The notes: generated by a model not told the origin, from the letters alone. DNA of 64,000 nt from Streptomyces nitrosporeus (GCF_008704555.1 NZ_CP023702.1:1922001-1986000), one strand, 5' to 3'; positions 18,651-28,125 are shown, counted from the stretch's first letter. Program-made: numbers and translations.

Positions 18651-19588
18651 CAGACCAGGTCCTCCGTCCCGGAGCGGCGGATGTAGAGGGTGACCACGAG
18701 CAGGACGACCGCCATGAGGATGAAGGAGAGGGCGGCCGCCGTCGGGTAGTCCAGGACCCGCAGGAACTGCGACTGGATGACGCTGCCGACCATCTTGGTG
18801 TCCGTGGAGCCGAGGAGCTCGGCGTTGACGTAGTCGCCGCTGGCGGGGATGAACGTCAGCAGGGTGCCGGAGACGACCCCGGGCATGGACAGCGGGAAGG
18901 TGACCTTGCGGAAGGTGGTGGCGGGGGTGGCGTAGAGGTCGCCGGCCGCCTCGTGGAGCCGGTGGTCGATCCGGTCCAGCGAGGTGTAGAGCGGCAGGAT
19001 CATGAACGGCAGGAAGTTGTACGTGAGTCCGCAGACCACGGCCATGGGGGTGGCGAGGACCCGGTCGCCCTCCGTCCAGCCGAGCCAGGCGGTGACGTCC
19101 AGGACGTGCAGGGAGTCCAGGAGGCCCACGGCCGTGCCGCCGTCGGCGAGGATCGTCTTCCAGGCGAGCGTACGGATCAGGAAGCTGGTGAAGAAGGGGG
19201 CGATGACCAGGACGAGCAGCAGGCTGCGCCACCGGCCGGCCTTGAAGGCGATCAGATAGGCGAGCGGGTAGCCGAGCAGCAGGCACAGGAGCGTGGCGGT
19301 GCCGGCGTACAGCAGGGACCGGACGAACTGCGGGTGGTAGCCGGCGAGGGCGTCGAGGTAGGTGCCGAAGTGCCAGGTGACCTCGAACCCCTCTTCCAGG
19401 GACCCGGTCTGTACCGAGGTCGATGCCTGGTAGACCATCGGCAGCGCGAAGAAGACGAGCAGCCACAGGATGCCGGGCAGCAGCAGCCAGTAGGGCACGA
19501 GCCGCCTGCGGACGGACGGTGTGCGGGGCGCCGGGCCGGGGGCCCCGTCTCCGGCGGGCGGCGCCGGTGGCGCGCCGGTGACGCTCAC
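18650..19588 (-). CDS. potB: Spermidine/putrescine ABC transporter permease
   Basis: Second membrane subunit of the polyamine importer, 312 residues. After a Pro-rich cytoplasmic tail of about 28 residues come about six membrane helices. The EAA coupling loop is HEAAGDLYATPATTFRKVTFP and the PotB-like segment is TFIPASGDYVNAELLG. It overlaps potA by 4 bases upstream and potC by one base downstream, which indicates tight operon organisation. Confidence 0.9.
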   Translation of the reverse strand: MSVTGAPPAPPAGDGAPGPAPRTPSVRRRLVPYWLLLPGILWLLVFFALPMVYQASTSVQTGSLEEGFEVTWHFGTYLDALAGYHPQFVRSLLYAGTATLLCLLLGYPLAYLIAFKAGRWRSLLLVLVIAPFFTSFLIRTLAWKTILADGGTAVGLLDSLHVLDVTAWLGWTEGDRVLATPMAVVCGLTYNFLPFMILPLYTSLDRIDHRLHEAAGDLYATPATTFRKVTFPLSMPGVVSGTLLTFIPASGDYVNAELLGSTDTKMVGSVIQSQFLRVLDYPTAAALSFILMAVVLLVVTLYIRRSGTEDLV

Positions 19589-20736
19589 GCGGCGTCCTCC
19601 ACGCTTCGTACCCCGGCGTCGATGTCCTGGGCGGCGTCGAGGGCGAAGGTGTGCGCGGGGTCCCAGTGCAGGACGACCTCGGTGCCCGGGGCGAGTCCGC
19701 GGCGGTCCCCGGCGTTCTGTTCGTAGACCTGGAGCGCCGTGCCGGCCGGTGACTCGACGACGTACTGGGTGCTGACGCCGATGAAGCTCGATCCGGTGAT
19801 CCGCCCGGTGATCCGGTTGCGGGTGCCGGGCACCGTGCCGGCGTCCTCGGCGCGGGCGAGGGATATCTTCTCGGGCCGTACGCCGAGCAGGAGCCTGCCG
19901 CCCTCCTTCGCAGGGGCGGTGCTGCGGTCGCCGGGCAGCCGCAGGGTGCTCCCGGCGGCCGAGACCACGAGGGCGGCGCCGGCGGACACGATCTCGGCCT
20001 CGATGAGGTTGGAGGTGCCGAGGAAGTTGGCGACGAAGGTGGTGCGGGGGTTCTCGTACAGCTCGGCGGGGGCACCGAGCTGTTCGACCCGCCCGCCGTT
20101 CATCACCGCGACGGTGTCGGCCATCGTCATGGCCTCCTCCTGGTCGTGGGTGACGTGGATGAAGGTGATGCCGACCTCGGTCTGGATGCGTTTGAGTTCG
20201 AGCTGCATCCGGCGGCGGAGCTTGAGGTCGAGGGCGCCGAGCGGTTCGTCCAGCAGCAGCACCCGCGGGTGGTTGATGAGGGCGCGGGCCACGGCGACGC
20301 GCTGCTGCTGGCCGCCGGAGAGCTGGTGCGGGCGGCGGCGGGCGAGGTCGCCGAGCTGGACGAGTTCCAGCATCTGCTCCACCTGCTTCCCCACCTGCCT
20401 GATGCCGCGGCGGCGCAGGCCGAAGGCGATGTTCTCGGTGACGTCGAGGTGCGGGAAGAGCGCGTAGCTCTGGAAGACGGTGTTGACGGGCCGTTTGTGC
20501 GGGGGCAGGCCCGTGATGTCGCTGCCGCCGAGGAAGACCGCGCCGGTGGTGGCGTCCTCCAGGCCGGCGATCATCCGCAGGGTCGTGGTCTTGCCGCAGC
20601 CCGACGCGCCGAGCAGGGCGAAGAACGAGCCCTGGGGAACGGTCAGGTCGAGCGGGTGCACGGCGGTGAAGGAGCCGTACGCCTTGCTGATCCCGGTCAG
20701 GCGGACGTCGCCGCCCGCCGTCTGCTGCTGTGTCAT
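19585..20736 (-). CDS. potA: Spermidine/putrescine ABC transporter ATPase
   Basis: Nucleotide-binding subunit of the polyamine importer, 383 residues. It has Walker [11 protein letters not shown]-loop [11 protein letters not shown], signature [15 protein letters not shown], Walker [12 protein letters not shown] and the H-loop [10 protein letters not shown]-terminal TOBE domain (residues about 285-365) is normal for this subfamily. It follows potD after 155 GC-rich bases without a recognisable strong terminator and overlaps potB by 4 bases. Confidence 0.92.
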   Translation of the reverse strand: MTQQQTAGGDVRLTGISKAYGSFTAVHPLDLTVPQGSFFALLGASGCGKTTTLRMIAGLEDATTGAVFLGGSDITGLPPHKRPVNTVFQSYALFPHLDVTENIAFGLRRRGIRQVGKQVEQMLELVQLGDLARRRPHQLSGGQQQRVAVARALINHPRVLLLDEPLGALDLKLRRRMQLELKRIQTEVGITFIHVTHDQEEAMTMADTVAVMNGGRVEQLGAPAELYENPRTTFVANFLGTSNLIEAEIVSAGAALVVSAAGSTLRLPGDRSTAPAKEGGRLLLGVRPEKISLARAEDAGTVPGTRNRITGRITGSSFIGVSTQYVVESPAGTALQVYEQNAGDRRGLAPGTEVVLHWDPAHTFALDAAQDIDAGVRSVEDAA

Positions 20737-20891
20737 GGGTCGCGGTCCCGGTGGTGTCGGAGGAGATCGGTCGGGGCGGGCCGGACGGGTGCCGGCGGGC
20801 CCGGGGAGCGGGCCGGACGGGCGCCGCCGGAGCCGGCCGGATGCCGGAACGGGCCCGGTGCCGGCGGGGTGCCCGGTCAGGCGGAGCCCGG

Positions 20892-22142
20892 TCAGGCGCC
20901 GATGAGGGTGGCGAACTTCTCCTCGTACGCCGTCTCTTCCCCGGCGTCGAGCGAACGGAAGGCGTGCGACTTCGCGGCCATCTCCCTGTCCGGGAGGATC
21001 AGGGGGTCGGAGGCCATCGACGGGTCGATCTTCGCGAGTTCGGCGGCGACCCCGTCGACCGGGCAGACGTAGTTGATGTAGGCGGCGAGCCGGGCGGCGA
21101 CCGGGGGTTCGTAGTAGTAGTCGATCAGCTTCTCGGCGTTGGTCTTGTGCCGTGCGCCGGCCGGGACCAGCAGGTTGTCGCTGGAGGTGATGTAGCCGGC
21201 GGCCGGGATCGAGAACTCGATGTCCGGGTTGTCGGCCCGGAGCTGGATGATGTCGCCCGCCCAGGCGACGCAGGCCGCGATGTCGCCCTTGCTGAGGTCC
21301 GCGGTGTAGTCGTTGCCGGTGAAGCGGCGTATCTGCTTCCTGTCGACACCCTTCTGGAGCCGTCCGATCGCGGCGTCGTAGTCGGCGTCGGTGAAGGCGG
21401 CGGGGTCCTTGCCCAGGTCGAGGAGCGTCATGCCGACGGTGTCGCGCATCTCGGAGAGGAAGGAGACCCTGCCCTTGAGCTCCGGGTCGTCCAGCAGCTG
21501 GGTGACGGAGTCGACCTTGCGTCCGCCGGTCGCCTTCCGGTTGTACGCGATGACGGTGGGGATGCCGGTCCAGGCGTACGAGTAGGCGCGTCCCGGGTCC
21601 CAGTCGGGGCTGCGGAACTGCGGGGAGAGGTTGGCGAAGGCGTGCGGCAGGTTCGCCGGGTCGAGCTTCTGGGCCCAGCCGAGCCGGATGAGGCGTGCGG
21701 CGAGCCAGTCGGTGACGACGATCAGGTCGCGGCCGGTGTCCTGGCCGGCGGCGAGCTGCGGTTTGATCTTTCCGAAGAACTCGACGTTGTCGTTGATGTC
21801 CTCGGTGTACTCGACCGTGATCCCGGTACGCGCGGTGAACGCCTCCAGGGTCGGGCGGCCCCGGTCGTCCTCGCCGACGTCCATGTACTCGGTCCAGTTG
21901 GAGAAGGTGACCCTCTTCTCCTTCGCCGAGTGGTCGTCAGAGGCGGCCGCGCCCGCGTCGTCACGCTTCGCGGGCGGGATACCGCAGGCGCTCAGCACGC
22001 CGAGGCCGCCGAGCGTGAGCGCCCCCGCGCCCGAGGCCCGCAGCAGCGAGCGGCGGGTGAGGGCGCCCCGGCCGTGGGTCAGGCTGCGCCGTATCGCTGC
22101 CGCCTGTGCGGTGGAGAGGCGTGCGGCCTCGGACTCCTGCAT
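20892..22142 (-). CDS. potD: Polyamine-binding lipoprotein (Tat-exported)
   Basis: Extracellular solute-binding subunit of the importer, 416 residues. The N-terminus carries a twin-arginine signal (TRRSLLRASGAGALTLGG) followed by the lipobox LSAC near residue 54, so it is probably exported by Tat and lipid-anchored. The mature part has the PotD-like segments FSNWTEYMD and VVTDWLAARL and a C-terminal PPVAARLAAYINYVCPVDG. It sits between the aminobutyraldehyde dehydrogenase and potA genes and defines the substrate class of the operon. Confidence 0.9.
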   Translation of the reverse strand: MQESEAARLSTAQAAAIRRSLTHGRGALTRRSLLRASGAGALTLGGLGVLSACGIPPAKRDDAGAAASDDHSAKEKRVTFSNWTEYMDVGEDDRGRPTLEAFTARTGITVEYTEDINDNVEFFGKIKPQLAAGQDTGRDLIVVTDWLAARLIRLGWAQKLDPANLPHAFANLSPQFRSPDWDPGRAYSYAWTGIPTVIAYNRKATGGRKVDSVTQLLDDPELKGRVSFLSEMRDTVGMTLLDLGKDPAAFTDADYDAAIGRLQKGVDRKQIRRFTGNDYTADLSKGDIAACVAWAGDIIQLRADNPDIEFSIPAAGYITSSDNLLVPAGARHKTNAEKLIDYYYEPPVAARLAAYINYVCPVDGVAAELAKIDPSMASDPLILPDREMAAKSHAFRSLDAGEETAYEEKFATLIGA

Positions 22143-22181
22143 ACGCGTTGCCCTTCCGGGTGGGTCGTGGCCGGCGGCCTG

Positions 22182-23696
22182 CTACCGGTCCCCGAAGACG
22201 GTGCGGTGCCAGTCCTTCCGGGCCACCGCGGTGTTGTCGTACATGACGTGCTTGACCTGGGTGTACTCCTCGAAGGAGTACGCCGACATGTCCTTGCCGA
22301 AGCCGCTGGCCCGGTAACCGCCGTGCGGCATCTCGCTGACGATGGGGATGTGGTCGTTGACCCACACGCAGCCGGCGCGGAGTTCACGGGTGGCCCGGCC
22401 CGTCCGGTACACGTCCCTGCTCCAGGCGGAGGCCGCGAGTCCGTACGGGGTGCCGTTCGCGAGCCGGATGCCCTCGTCGTCGCTGTCGAAGGGGAGCACG
22501 GCCAGGACCGGGCCGAAGATCTCCGAGGTGACCACCTCGCTGTCCTGGGCGGCACCCGTGATCAGCGTGGGCCGGTAGTAGGCGCCGGAGGCCAGGGGGC
22601 CGCCGGGGGCTTCGCCGCCGGTGACGACGGTGGCGTACGCCCGGGCCCGCTCGACGAATCCGGCGACGCGGTCGCGCTGGGCGAAGCCGGTCAGCGGCCC
22701 GATGTCGGTCGCCGGGTCGAAGGGGTCCCCGAGCCGGACGCTCTCCATCAGCTCCGCCACGCCGCCGACGAACGCGTCGTACAGGGGGCGCTGGACGTAG
22801 GCGCGGGTGGCGGCCGTGCAGTCCTGGCCGGTGTTGATGAGCGCGGCGGCCACGGCCCCGTGGACCGCGGCGTCCAGGTCGGCGTCGTCGAAGACGAGGA
22901 AGGGCGCCTTGCCGCCCAGTTCCAGGTGGAGGCGCTTGACCGTGGAGGCCGCGAGCTCGGCGACACGTCTGCCGACGGCCGTGGAGCCGGTGAAGGAGGT
23001 CATCACCACGCCGGGGTGGGCGACGAGGTGTTCACCGGCGTCCGCCCCGGCACCCGAGACGATGTTGATCACCCCGTCCGGGATGCCGGCCGCGGTGGCC
23101 GCCTCGGCGAACATCAGGGAGGTCAGGGGGGTGGTCTCGGCGGGCTTCAGCACGACGGTGTTGCCCGCGGCGACGGCCGGGAGGATCTTCCAGGCGGCCA
23201 TCTGGAGCGGGTAGTTCCACGGTGCGATCGAGCCGACGACCCCGATGGCCTCCCGGCGTACGCAGGAGGTGTGGTCGCCGCTGTACTCGGCGGCCGCCTT
23301 CCCTTCGAGCTGGCGGGCGGCCCCGGCGAAGAAGGAGGTGTTGTCGACGGTGCCGGGCACGTCGAACCCGGTGGTCAGCTTGAGCGGCTTGCCGCACTGG
23401 AGCGACTCGGTGTACGCGAGGCCGTCGGCCTGTTCGCCGAGGACGGCGGCGAAGCGGTGGAGGAGCGCGGAGCGTTCGCCGGGCGTGGCTCCGGACCAGC
23501 CGGGGAAGGCTCCCGCGGCGGCGGCGACCGCGGCGTCCACGTCCGCGGTGCCGGCCGGTTCGTAGCGGTACACGCTCTCGCCCGTCGCCGGGTTCACCAC
23601 GTCCTGGAGCCTGCCGGACGTGCCCGGTCGCAGCCGTCCGCCGATGTACTGCGCCCCCGCCGTGAGGCGTTCCGGCACCTGGAAGCTGTGGCCCAT
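22182..23696 (-). CDS. Gamma-aminobutyraldehyde dehydrogenase-type aldehyde dehydrogenase
   Basis: NAD-dependent enzyme, 504 residues, likely oxidising 4-aminobutyraldehyde (from putrescine) to GABA. Features: SIAPWNYPLQM, VLKPAETTPL, SFTGSTAVG, the glutamate of LELGGKAPFLV, the nucleophile in GQDCTAATRAYV, and the C-terminal FGKDMSAYSFEEYTQVKHVM, which is typical of the aminobutyraldehyde group. It heads the polyamine operon: potD follows after 39 bases. The ATG giving MGHSFQVP was chosen by family length. It shares the general family with the gene at 28126-29565 but is clearly distinct from it. Confidence 0.9.
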   Translation of the reverse strand: MGHSFQVPERLTAGAQYIGGRLRPGTSGRLQDVVNPATGESVYRYEPAGTADVDAAVAAAAGAFPGWSGATPGERSALLHRFAAVLGEQADGLAYTESLQCGKPLKLTTGFDVPGTVDNTSFFAGAARQLEGKAAAEYSGDHTSCVRREAIGVVGSIAPWNYPLQMAAWKILPAVAAGNTVVLKPAETTPLTSLMFAEAATAAGIPDGVINIVSGAGADAGEHLVAHPGVVMTSFTGSTAVGRRVAELAASTVKRLHLELGGKAPFLVFDDADLDAAVHGAVAAALINTGQDCTAATRAYVQRPLYDAFVGGVAELMESVRLGDPFDPATDIGPLTGFAQRDRVAGFVERARAYATVVTGGEAPGGPLASGAYYRPTLITGAAQDSEVVTSEIFGPVLAVLPFDSDDEGIRLANGTPYGLAASAWSRDVYRTGRATRELRAGCVWVNDHIPIVSEMPHGGYRASGFGKDMSAYSFEEYTQVKHVMYDNTAVARKDWHRTVFGDR

Positions 23697-23906
23697 GACG
23701 ATCTCCTGTGCCGTTCCCGTCGGACGGGGCGGCGTAGCTTCTTCCCGAGTTGACTGCCGATCCTGACAGAGGAGGACTTCACCAACAAGTGATTCCGTTG
23801 TTTCCTTTTGGTTACGCGACGGAATCTGTCGACGCCGAACCGTCCGGGGCCGGCCCTGCGGAAACCCCGTACCGCCGGCCGGCCGCGGATGCCAGACTCG
23901 GCTGTC

Positions 23907-24461
23907 ATGGAACAGCGTCACCAGGACGACCTCCTGGCCCGGGTGGCACGCGGCGAGCGGGTGAAGTACCTGCCGTTCTGGGGGCATCGCCCCCGTCCGG
24001 ACGGCCGGCTCGGTCCGAGCTGCCTCAGCCAGTGGTGGCCCGCGCCGTTCACGGTCGAAGGGGTCGCCTACGCGTCGGCCGAGCACTGGATGATGGCGGG
24101 CAAGGCCCGGCTCTTCGGCGACCCGGAGGCGGAGGCCGAGGCGGTGGCCGCGCGCAGTCCCGCGGCGGCGAAGAAGGCGGGCCGGCTGGTCCGGGGCTTC
24201 GACGAGGAGGTCTGGGCCGGGGAGCGGTTCGGCCTCGTGGTGGCCGGCAGTGTGCACAAGTTCGGCCAGGACCCGGCGCTGAAGGCGTATCTGCTGGGCA
24301 CCGGCCGGCGGGTGCTGGTCGAGGCGAGTCCGCTGGACCGGGTCTGGGGCATCGGGCTCGCCCCGGACGACCCGCGGGCCGTGCGCCCGGACGCCTGGCG
24401 GGGGCTGAACCTGCTGGGCTTCGCGCTGATGGAGGCGCGGGACCGGCTGCGGGGGGCATGA
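23907..24461 (+). CDS. NADAR-family N-glycosidase-like protein
   Basis: A 184-residue protein of the NADAR/YbiA family (formerly DUF1768). Members hydrolyse N-glycosidic bonds in riboflavin-pathway intermediates, and some remove ADP-ribose from guanine in DNA. Family hallmarks are LPFWGHRP, the LSQWWPAPF segment, YASAEHWMMAGKARLFGD, and the C-terminal VWGIGLAPDDPRA followed by W..NLLGFALMEAR. The start at 23907 matches the family; an ATG at 23889 would add six residues. It stands alone and converges on the DUF4190 gene. Without a DarT-like partner nearby, a metabolic repair role is the more cautious reading. Confidence 0.85.
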   Translation: MEQRHQDDLLARVARGERVKYLPFWGHRPRPDGRLGPSCLSQWWPAPFTVEGVAYASAEHWMMAGKARLFGDPEAEAEAVAARSPAAAKKAGRLVRGFDEEVWAGERFGLVVAGSVHKFGQDPALKAYLLGTGRRVLVEASPLDRVWGIGLAPDDPRAVRPDAWRGLNLLGFALMEARDRLRGA

Positions 24462-24534
24462 CCGCGGGCCCGCCGGCCGGTGACCGGTCCGCGGGCCCGC
24501 CGGCCGTACCGCCTGTGCGGCCGGCGCGGTCCGG
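24462..24534. terminator. GC-rich region between convergent genes, likely bidirectional terminator
   Basis: Between the stop codons of the NADAR and DUF4190 genes lie two direct copies of an 18-base GC sequence (24466-24483 and 24493-24510 approximately). Each contains the palindrome GCGGGCCCGC, followed by further complementary GC blocks. The stretch can form strong hairpins on either strand, without a T-run, as is usual for Streptomyces terminators. Confidence 0.45.
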
Positions 24535-25203
24535 TCAGTGCCGGCCTTCGACGACCAGGGTGGTGGCGTACGGGTCCTCGTACCGGTAGCTGTCCTCCTC
24601 CAGGTCCGAGCCGTACTGGACGAACAGCCAGACGAAGAAGCTGATGATCGCGATGCCCGTCACGATGCCGATGGCGCCCATGATGATCCCGGCGAGCGCC
24701 TGCCCGGGGTTGGTGGCCTCTCCCCGCTGGGCCCGCTTGCGGCCGAGGATGCCGAAGATCAGGGCGAGGACGCCCAGGATCAGGCTGGGGATCCCGTAGA
24801 GGCAGAAGAGGCACAGGGCGAGGATGCCGAGCACCATCGCGGCGGTCCCCATGCCGTTCGCGGGCGCCGGGCCTCCCCAGACCTGGCCGGGGTAGCCCGG
24901 GTAACCGGCGTAGGGGGCGGCCGGCGCGGCGGGTGCCGGGTAGCCGTACTGCCCCTGCGGCTGCACCGGGGCGGCCGGCGGCGGGGGCACGGTGCCCTGC
25001 GGCGGGCCGAACCCTCCGGCGGCGCCGGGTATCGGTCCCGTACCGGCGTCCGCGCCCGGCATCGAGGCGACCGTCGGCCGGCTGTGCACATCCGGCGCCC
25101 CGGCCCGGCCGGTCTGCTTGCCCAGGTCCACCCTGTGCTCCGGCGGCGCCCACGGATCGTGCGGCACGGGTCCGCCCCCGGGCTGCTGCGTGTTCTCTGA
25201 CAT
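24535..25203 (-). CDS. DUF4190-type membrane protein with Pro/Gly-rich tail
   Basis: A 222-residue protein. The first 115 residues are rich in Pro, Gly, Ala and Tyr (for example YAGYPGYPGQ) and are probably disordered and cytoplasmic. Two long hydrophobic helices follow (about 120-155 and 170-200) with GMGTAAMVLGILALCLF between them and the tail, which is typical of DUF4190 proteins. The function of this family is not known. The start giving MSENTQQP is preceded by GGGGAGG. It is divergent from the adenosine deaminase gene. Confidence 0.75.
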   Translation of the reverse strand: MSENTQQPGGGPVPHDPWAPPEHRVDLGKQTGRAGAPDVHSRPTVASMPGADAGTGPIPGAAGGFGPPQGTVPPPPAAPVQPQGQYGYPAPAAPAAPYAGYPGYPGQVWGGPAPANGMGTAAMVLGILALCLFCLYGIPSLILGVLALIFGILGRKRAQRGEATNPGQALAGIIMGAIGIVTGIAIISFFVWLFVQYGSDLEEDSYRYEDPYATTLVVEGRH

Positions 25204-25424
25204 GGGCCTCCCCCATCGTGGTCCCGCCATGCTAACGGCCCCACTCCCCGCCGGGGGCGGGGCCGTTGGAGCTCCGGACAAAAGGGACACCATGGGCCGG
25301 GCGCCCTTTCCGCCCAGGGCTCCCGGGGCTCCGGGCCCGACGGCCGGGCGCCCCGGCCCCGCGCATACGATGACGGGTGCGGCCGACGGGGCCGGCCCAG
25401 AACCCTCAGACCCGGGAGAGTCCG

Positions 25425-26459
25425 ATGAACGATCTGAACCCCTTCATCGCGGGGCTGCCGAAGGCCGAGCTCCACGTCCACCACGTCGGATCCGCCTCGC
25501 CCCGCATCGTGGCCGAACTGGCCGCGCGCCACCCGGACTCCAAGGTCCCCACCGCCCCCGAGGCGCTGGCCGACTTCTTCACCTTCACCGACTTCGGGCA
25601 CTTCATCGACGTGTACCTCTCGGTGGTGGACCTGGTCCGCACCCCGGAGGACGTGCGCCTGCTGACGTTCGAGATCGCCCGGGACATGGCCCGGCAGAAC
25701 ATCCGGTACGCGGAGCTGACGGTCACCCCGTTCAGCTCGACCCGGCGCGGCATCCCCGAGCAGGGGTTCATGGAGGCGATCGAGGACGCCCGGAAGGCCG
25801 CGGAGGCCGAGCTGGGGGTCGTCCTGCGCTGGTGCTTCGACATCCCCGGCGAGGCGGGGCTGGAGGCGGCGGAGGAGACGACCCGCCTCGCGGTGGACCT
25901 GCGGCCCGAGGGGCTGGTCTCCTTCGGTCTGGGCGGGCCCGAGACCGGCGTGGAACGCCCGCAGTTCAAGCCGTACTTCGACCGTGCCATCGCGGAGGGG
26001 CTGCACTCCGTCCCGCACGCCGGGGAGACGACGGGCCCGCAGACCGTCTGGGACGCGCTGACCGCCCTGCGGGCCGAGCGCATCGGCCACGGCACCAGCT
26101 CCGCACAGGACCCCGCGCTGCTGGCCCACCTCGCCGAGCACCGCATCCCGCTGGAGGTCTGCCCCACGTCGAACATCGCGACCAGGGCGGTCGCGGACCT
26201 GGAGCTGCACCCGGTGAAGCAGATGGTGGAGGCGGGCGTCCTCGTCACCGTCAACAGTGACGACCCGCCCATGTTCGGCACCGACCTCAACAACGAGTAC
26301 GCGGTGGCCGCCCGGCTGCTCGGGCTCGACGAGCGGGGCCTGGCGGGGCTCGCCAGGAACGCGGTGGAGGCGTCCTTCCTCGACGCGGCCGGCAAGCGGC
26401 TGCTGGCCGCCGAGATCGACACGTACACGACGAACTGGCTGTCCGCGACCGGCCGGTGA
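25425..26459 (+). CDS. add: Adenosine deaminase-family amidohydrolase
   Basis: Zinc hydrolase expected to convert adenosine (or a related aminopurine) to inosine; 344 residues. Metal and substrate residues are seen in order: HVHHVG near residue 18, SVPHAGE, ERIGHGTS, LEVCPTSN and the metal aspartate in VNSDDPPMFGTDL. The first motif reads HVHHVGS, not the usual HxHLxGT; this keeps the two metal histidines but changes the neighbouring position, so specificity may differ from canonical adenosine deaminase. The ATG has GGGAGAG upstream. A glycerophosphodiesterase gene follows immediately. Confidence 0.9.
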   Translation: MNDLNPFIAGLPKAELHVHHVGSASPRIVAELAARHPDSKVPTAPEALADFFTFTDFGHFIDVYLSVVDLVRTPEDVRLLTFEIARDMARQNIRYAELTVTPFSSTRRGIPEQGFMEAIEDARKAAEAELGVVLRWCFDIPGEAGLEAAEETTRLAVDLRPEGLVSFGLGGPETGVERPQFKPYFDRAIAEGLHSVPHAGETTGPQTVWDALTALRAERIGHGTSSAQDPALLAHLAEHRIPLEVCPTSNIATRAVADLELHPVKQMVEAGVLVTVNSDDPPMFGTDLNNEYAVAARLLGLDERGLAGLARNAVEASFLDAAGKRLLAAEIDTYTTNWLSATGR

Positions 26460-26482
26460 GTCTTCGAGGCCACAATGGCCTC

Positions 26483-27298
26483 ATGGCCACCACCCTTCGC
26501 ACCGTCACCGCCGTCGCCCACCGCGGTGATCCGTACCGCGCCCGTGAGAACACCCTTGCCTCGATCCGGTCGGCGGTCGCCCGCGGGGCGGACGCCGTCG
26601 AGATCGACGTCCGGGTGACCCGTGACGGGGTGCCGGTGCTGCTGCACGACTCCACGCTGGGGAGGCTGTGGGGGCACGACGTGCGGGTCGACCGGCTCAC
26701 GCACCGGGAGCTCACCGAGCGGACCGGGGGCGGTGTCCCCACCCTGCGCGAGGCGCTGGCCGCGGCGGCCTCCCGCCCCTTCATGGTGGACCTGCCGGGC
26801 GCCACCGACGCCTCGGTACGGCGGATCGTCGGCGTGATCGGCGAGTGCGGGGCGGCCGAGCGCGTGTACTACTGCGCGGACACCTCCGCCATGCTGCGGG
26901 TGCGCGCCGCCGACCCGTCCGCCGAGATCGCGCTGACCTGGACGACCCTGGCGCCGCCGCGTCCGGTGCTGCTCGACGCCGTCCGGCCGCACTGGCTGAA
27001 CTACCGCTTCGGGCTGATGAGCCGTGAACTGGCCGACCGGGTCCACGCGGACGGCCTGCTCGTCTCGGTCTGGACGGCGGACACCCGGCGCACGATGCGC
27101 CGGCTGACCGGATACGGCGTGGACTCGATCACCACCAACCGGATCGACACGCTCCGGGCGCATCTGGACGGCCGCCGGGCGCCCCTGGACGACCGCCGGG
27201 CCTCTCCGGACGGCCACCGGGCCGGGGGCGGCGAGGAGGTCCGGACGACGGTGCGCCCGGACGCCGGCGGCGTCGGCGCGGCGGGCCGGAAGCCCTGA
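26483..27298 (+). CDS. Glycerophosphodiester phosphodiesterase
   Basis: Hydrolyses glycerophosphodiesters to glycerol 3-phosphate and an alcohol. The 271-residue protein has the catalytic AHRGDPYRARENTLASI with its histidine and arginine, then EIDVRVTRDGVPVLLHDSTLGR carrying the metal-binding Glu-x-Asp and the second histidine. A late VWTADT and GVDSITTNR close the TIM barrel. The C-terminal 45 residues contain a short repeat rich in Asp-Arg-Arg. The ATG at 26483 is chosen; a GTG at 26456 overlapping the deaminase stop codon is possible. Probably co-transcribed with the deaminase gene. Confidence 0.87.
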   Translation: MATTLRTVTAVAHRGDPYRARENTLASIRSAVARGADAVEIDVRVTRDGVPVLLHDSTLGRLWGHDVRVDRLTHRELTERTGGGVPTLREALAAAASRPFMVDLPGATDASVRRIVGVIGECGAAERVYYCADTSAMLRVRAADPSAEIALTWTTLAPPRPVLLDAVRPHWLNYRFGLMSRELADRVHADGLLVSVWTADTRRTMRRLTGYGVDSITTNRIDTLRAHLDGRRAPLDDRRASPDGHRAGGGEEVRTTVRPDAGGVGAAGRKP

Positions 27299-27465
27299 TG
27301 CGAAGACCGTGGACGCACCGGGCCACCCGCTCCGCACGGGCCGCCGGTCCCGGTGTCGCCCTGCTGGTCCACAGCGTCGACCCGACGGACGCCGAGGGCC
27401 GGGAGACGAACGCCACGGCGATGGACGTCGTGGTGGCGGCCTTCGGCGCACCGTCGGGGAGCTGA
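27298..27465 (+). CDS. Possible 55-residue protein, coupled to the phosphodiesterase gene
   Basis: The ATG shares a base with the preceding stop codon (TGATG), and the frame stays open for 55 codons ending FGAPSGS. There is an Arg-rich N-terminus, a short hydrophobic stretch (GPGVALLVH) and an acidic middle. I recognise no family. Because the frame is short and the sequence GC-rich, it may be a chance frame or the remnant of a larger gene; coupling is the only positive sign. Confidence 0.3.
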   Translation: MRRPWTHRATRSARAAGPGVALLVHSVDPTDAEGRETNATAMDVVVAAFGAPSGS

Positions 27466-27468
27466 CGC

Positions 27469-28020
27469 TCAGCCGGCCGCCGGGAGCACCGGTCCCGGAC
27501 CGCCCGCCGGCGCCCCCGGCACCCCGGCCGCCGCCTCCAGGCGCCTGATCATGCGGTGGACGACGAGCAGCGGGATCACGCCGAACACCCCGAAGGACAT
27601 GTCGATGACGGACCACCAGAAGGGGATGTCCCGGATCGGTCCGCAGATCAGGGCGAGCGGGACGATCCCGGCGCAGGCGATCATCCCGAACTCGACGACC
27701 CAGATGTTGCGGACCGGGTCGCGGTAGGGGCCGTAGAAGGCGACGGCGATGACGAGGTGGGCGAAGGCCAGCCAGTCGGTGCCGTACAGCACGAAGGGGT
27801 ACCGCGCGTCGGCCTCGTCGAGACCGGTCCTGACCCGGGTGATCCACTCCCCCAGGGCGGGGAGGTGCTCGGGGACGGGGGATGCGGAGGACAGCAACAG
27901 GTCCTCGGCCCAGCGGAGTTCGTGCACCAGGGGGAAGGCGGTCAGGCCGCTCAGCACCAGGCAGACGATGAAGACGACCAACCACACGCGTATGCGCCGC
28001 AAGAGGGCTCGCTCGCTCAT
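27469..28020 (-). CDS. Membrane protein of unknown function
   Basis: A 183-residue protein with about four hydrophobic segments (roughly residues 11-32, 82-100, 108-128 and 135-155) and a Pro/Gly-rich C-terminus. The loop between helices one and two carries RWAEDLLL and TRVRTGLDEADARYPFVLYGTDW. No catalytic motif is evident. It starts with MSERALLRR, a positively charged N-terminus consistent with a cytoplasmic start. It is separated from the upstream aldehyde dehydrogenase gene by a strong terminator. Confidence 0.7.
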   Translation of the reverse strand: MSERALLRRIRVWLVVFIVCLVLSGLTAFPLVHELRWAEDLLLSSASPVPEHLPALGEWITRVRTGLDEADARYPFVLYGTDWLAFAHLVIAVAFYGPYRDPVRNIWVVEFGMIACAGIVPLALICGPIRDIPFWWSVIDMSFGVFGVIPLLVVHRMIRRLEAAAGVPGAPAGGPGPVLPAAG

Positions 28021-28074
28021 GCCCGCAGCGTACGCCCGCCATGAACGCGTTCAAAAAGTGGGGTGGGGGTACGC

Positions 28075-28106
28075 GGACGGCCCCGGGCCGGAGCCCGGGG
28101 CCGTCC
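28075..28106 (-). terminator. Terminator hairpin of the second aminobutyraldehyde dehydrogenase gene
   Basis: A perfect 14-bp stem (28075-28088 with 28093-28106) closes a four-base loop 20 bases downstream of the aldehyde dehydrogenase stop codon. There is no T-run, as is common in this genus. Confidence 0.75.
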
Positions 28107-28125
28107 GTCCGTGCCGTCGGCGGGG

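Noticed and set aside
27298-27465. Confident small protein gene
   Set aside because: Kept only as a low-confidence entry: the coupling is suggestive, but there is no family, ribosome-binding site or conservation evidence.
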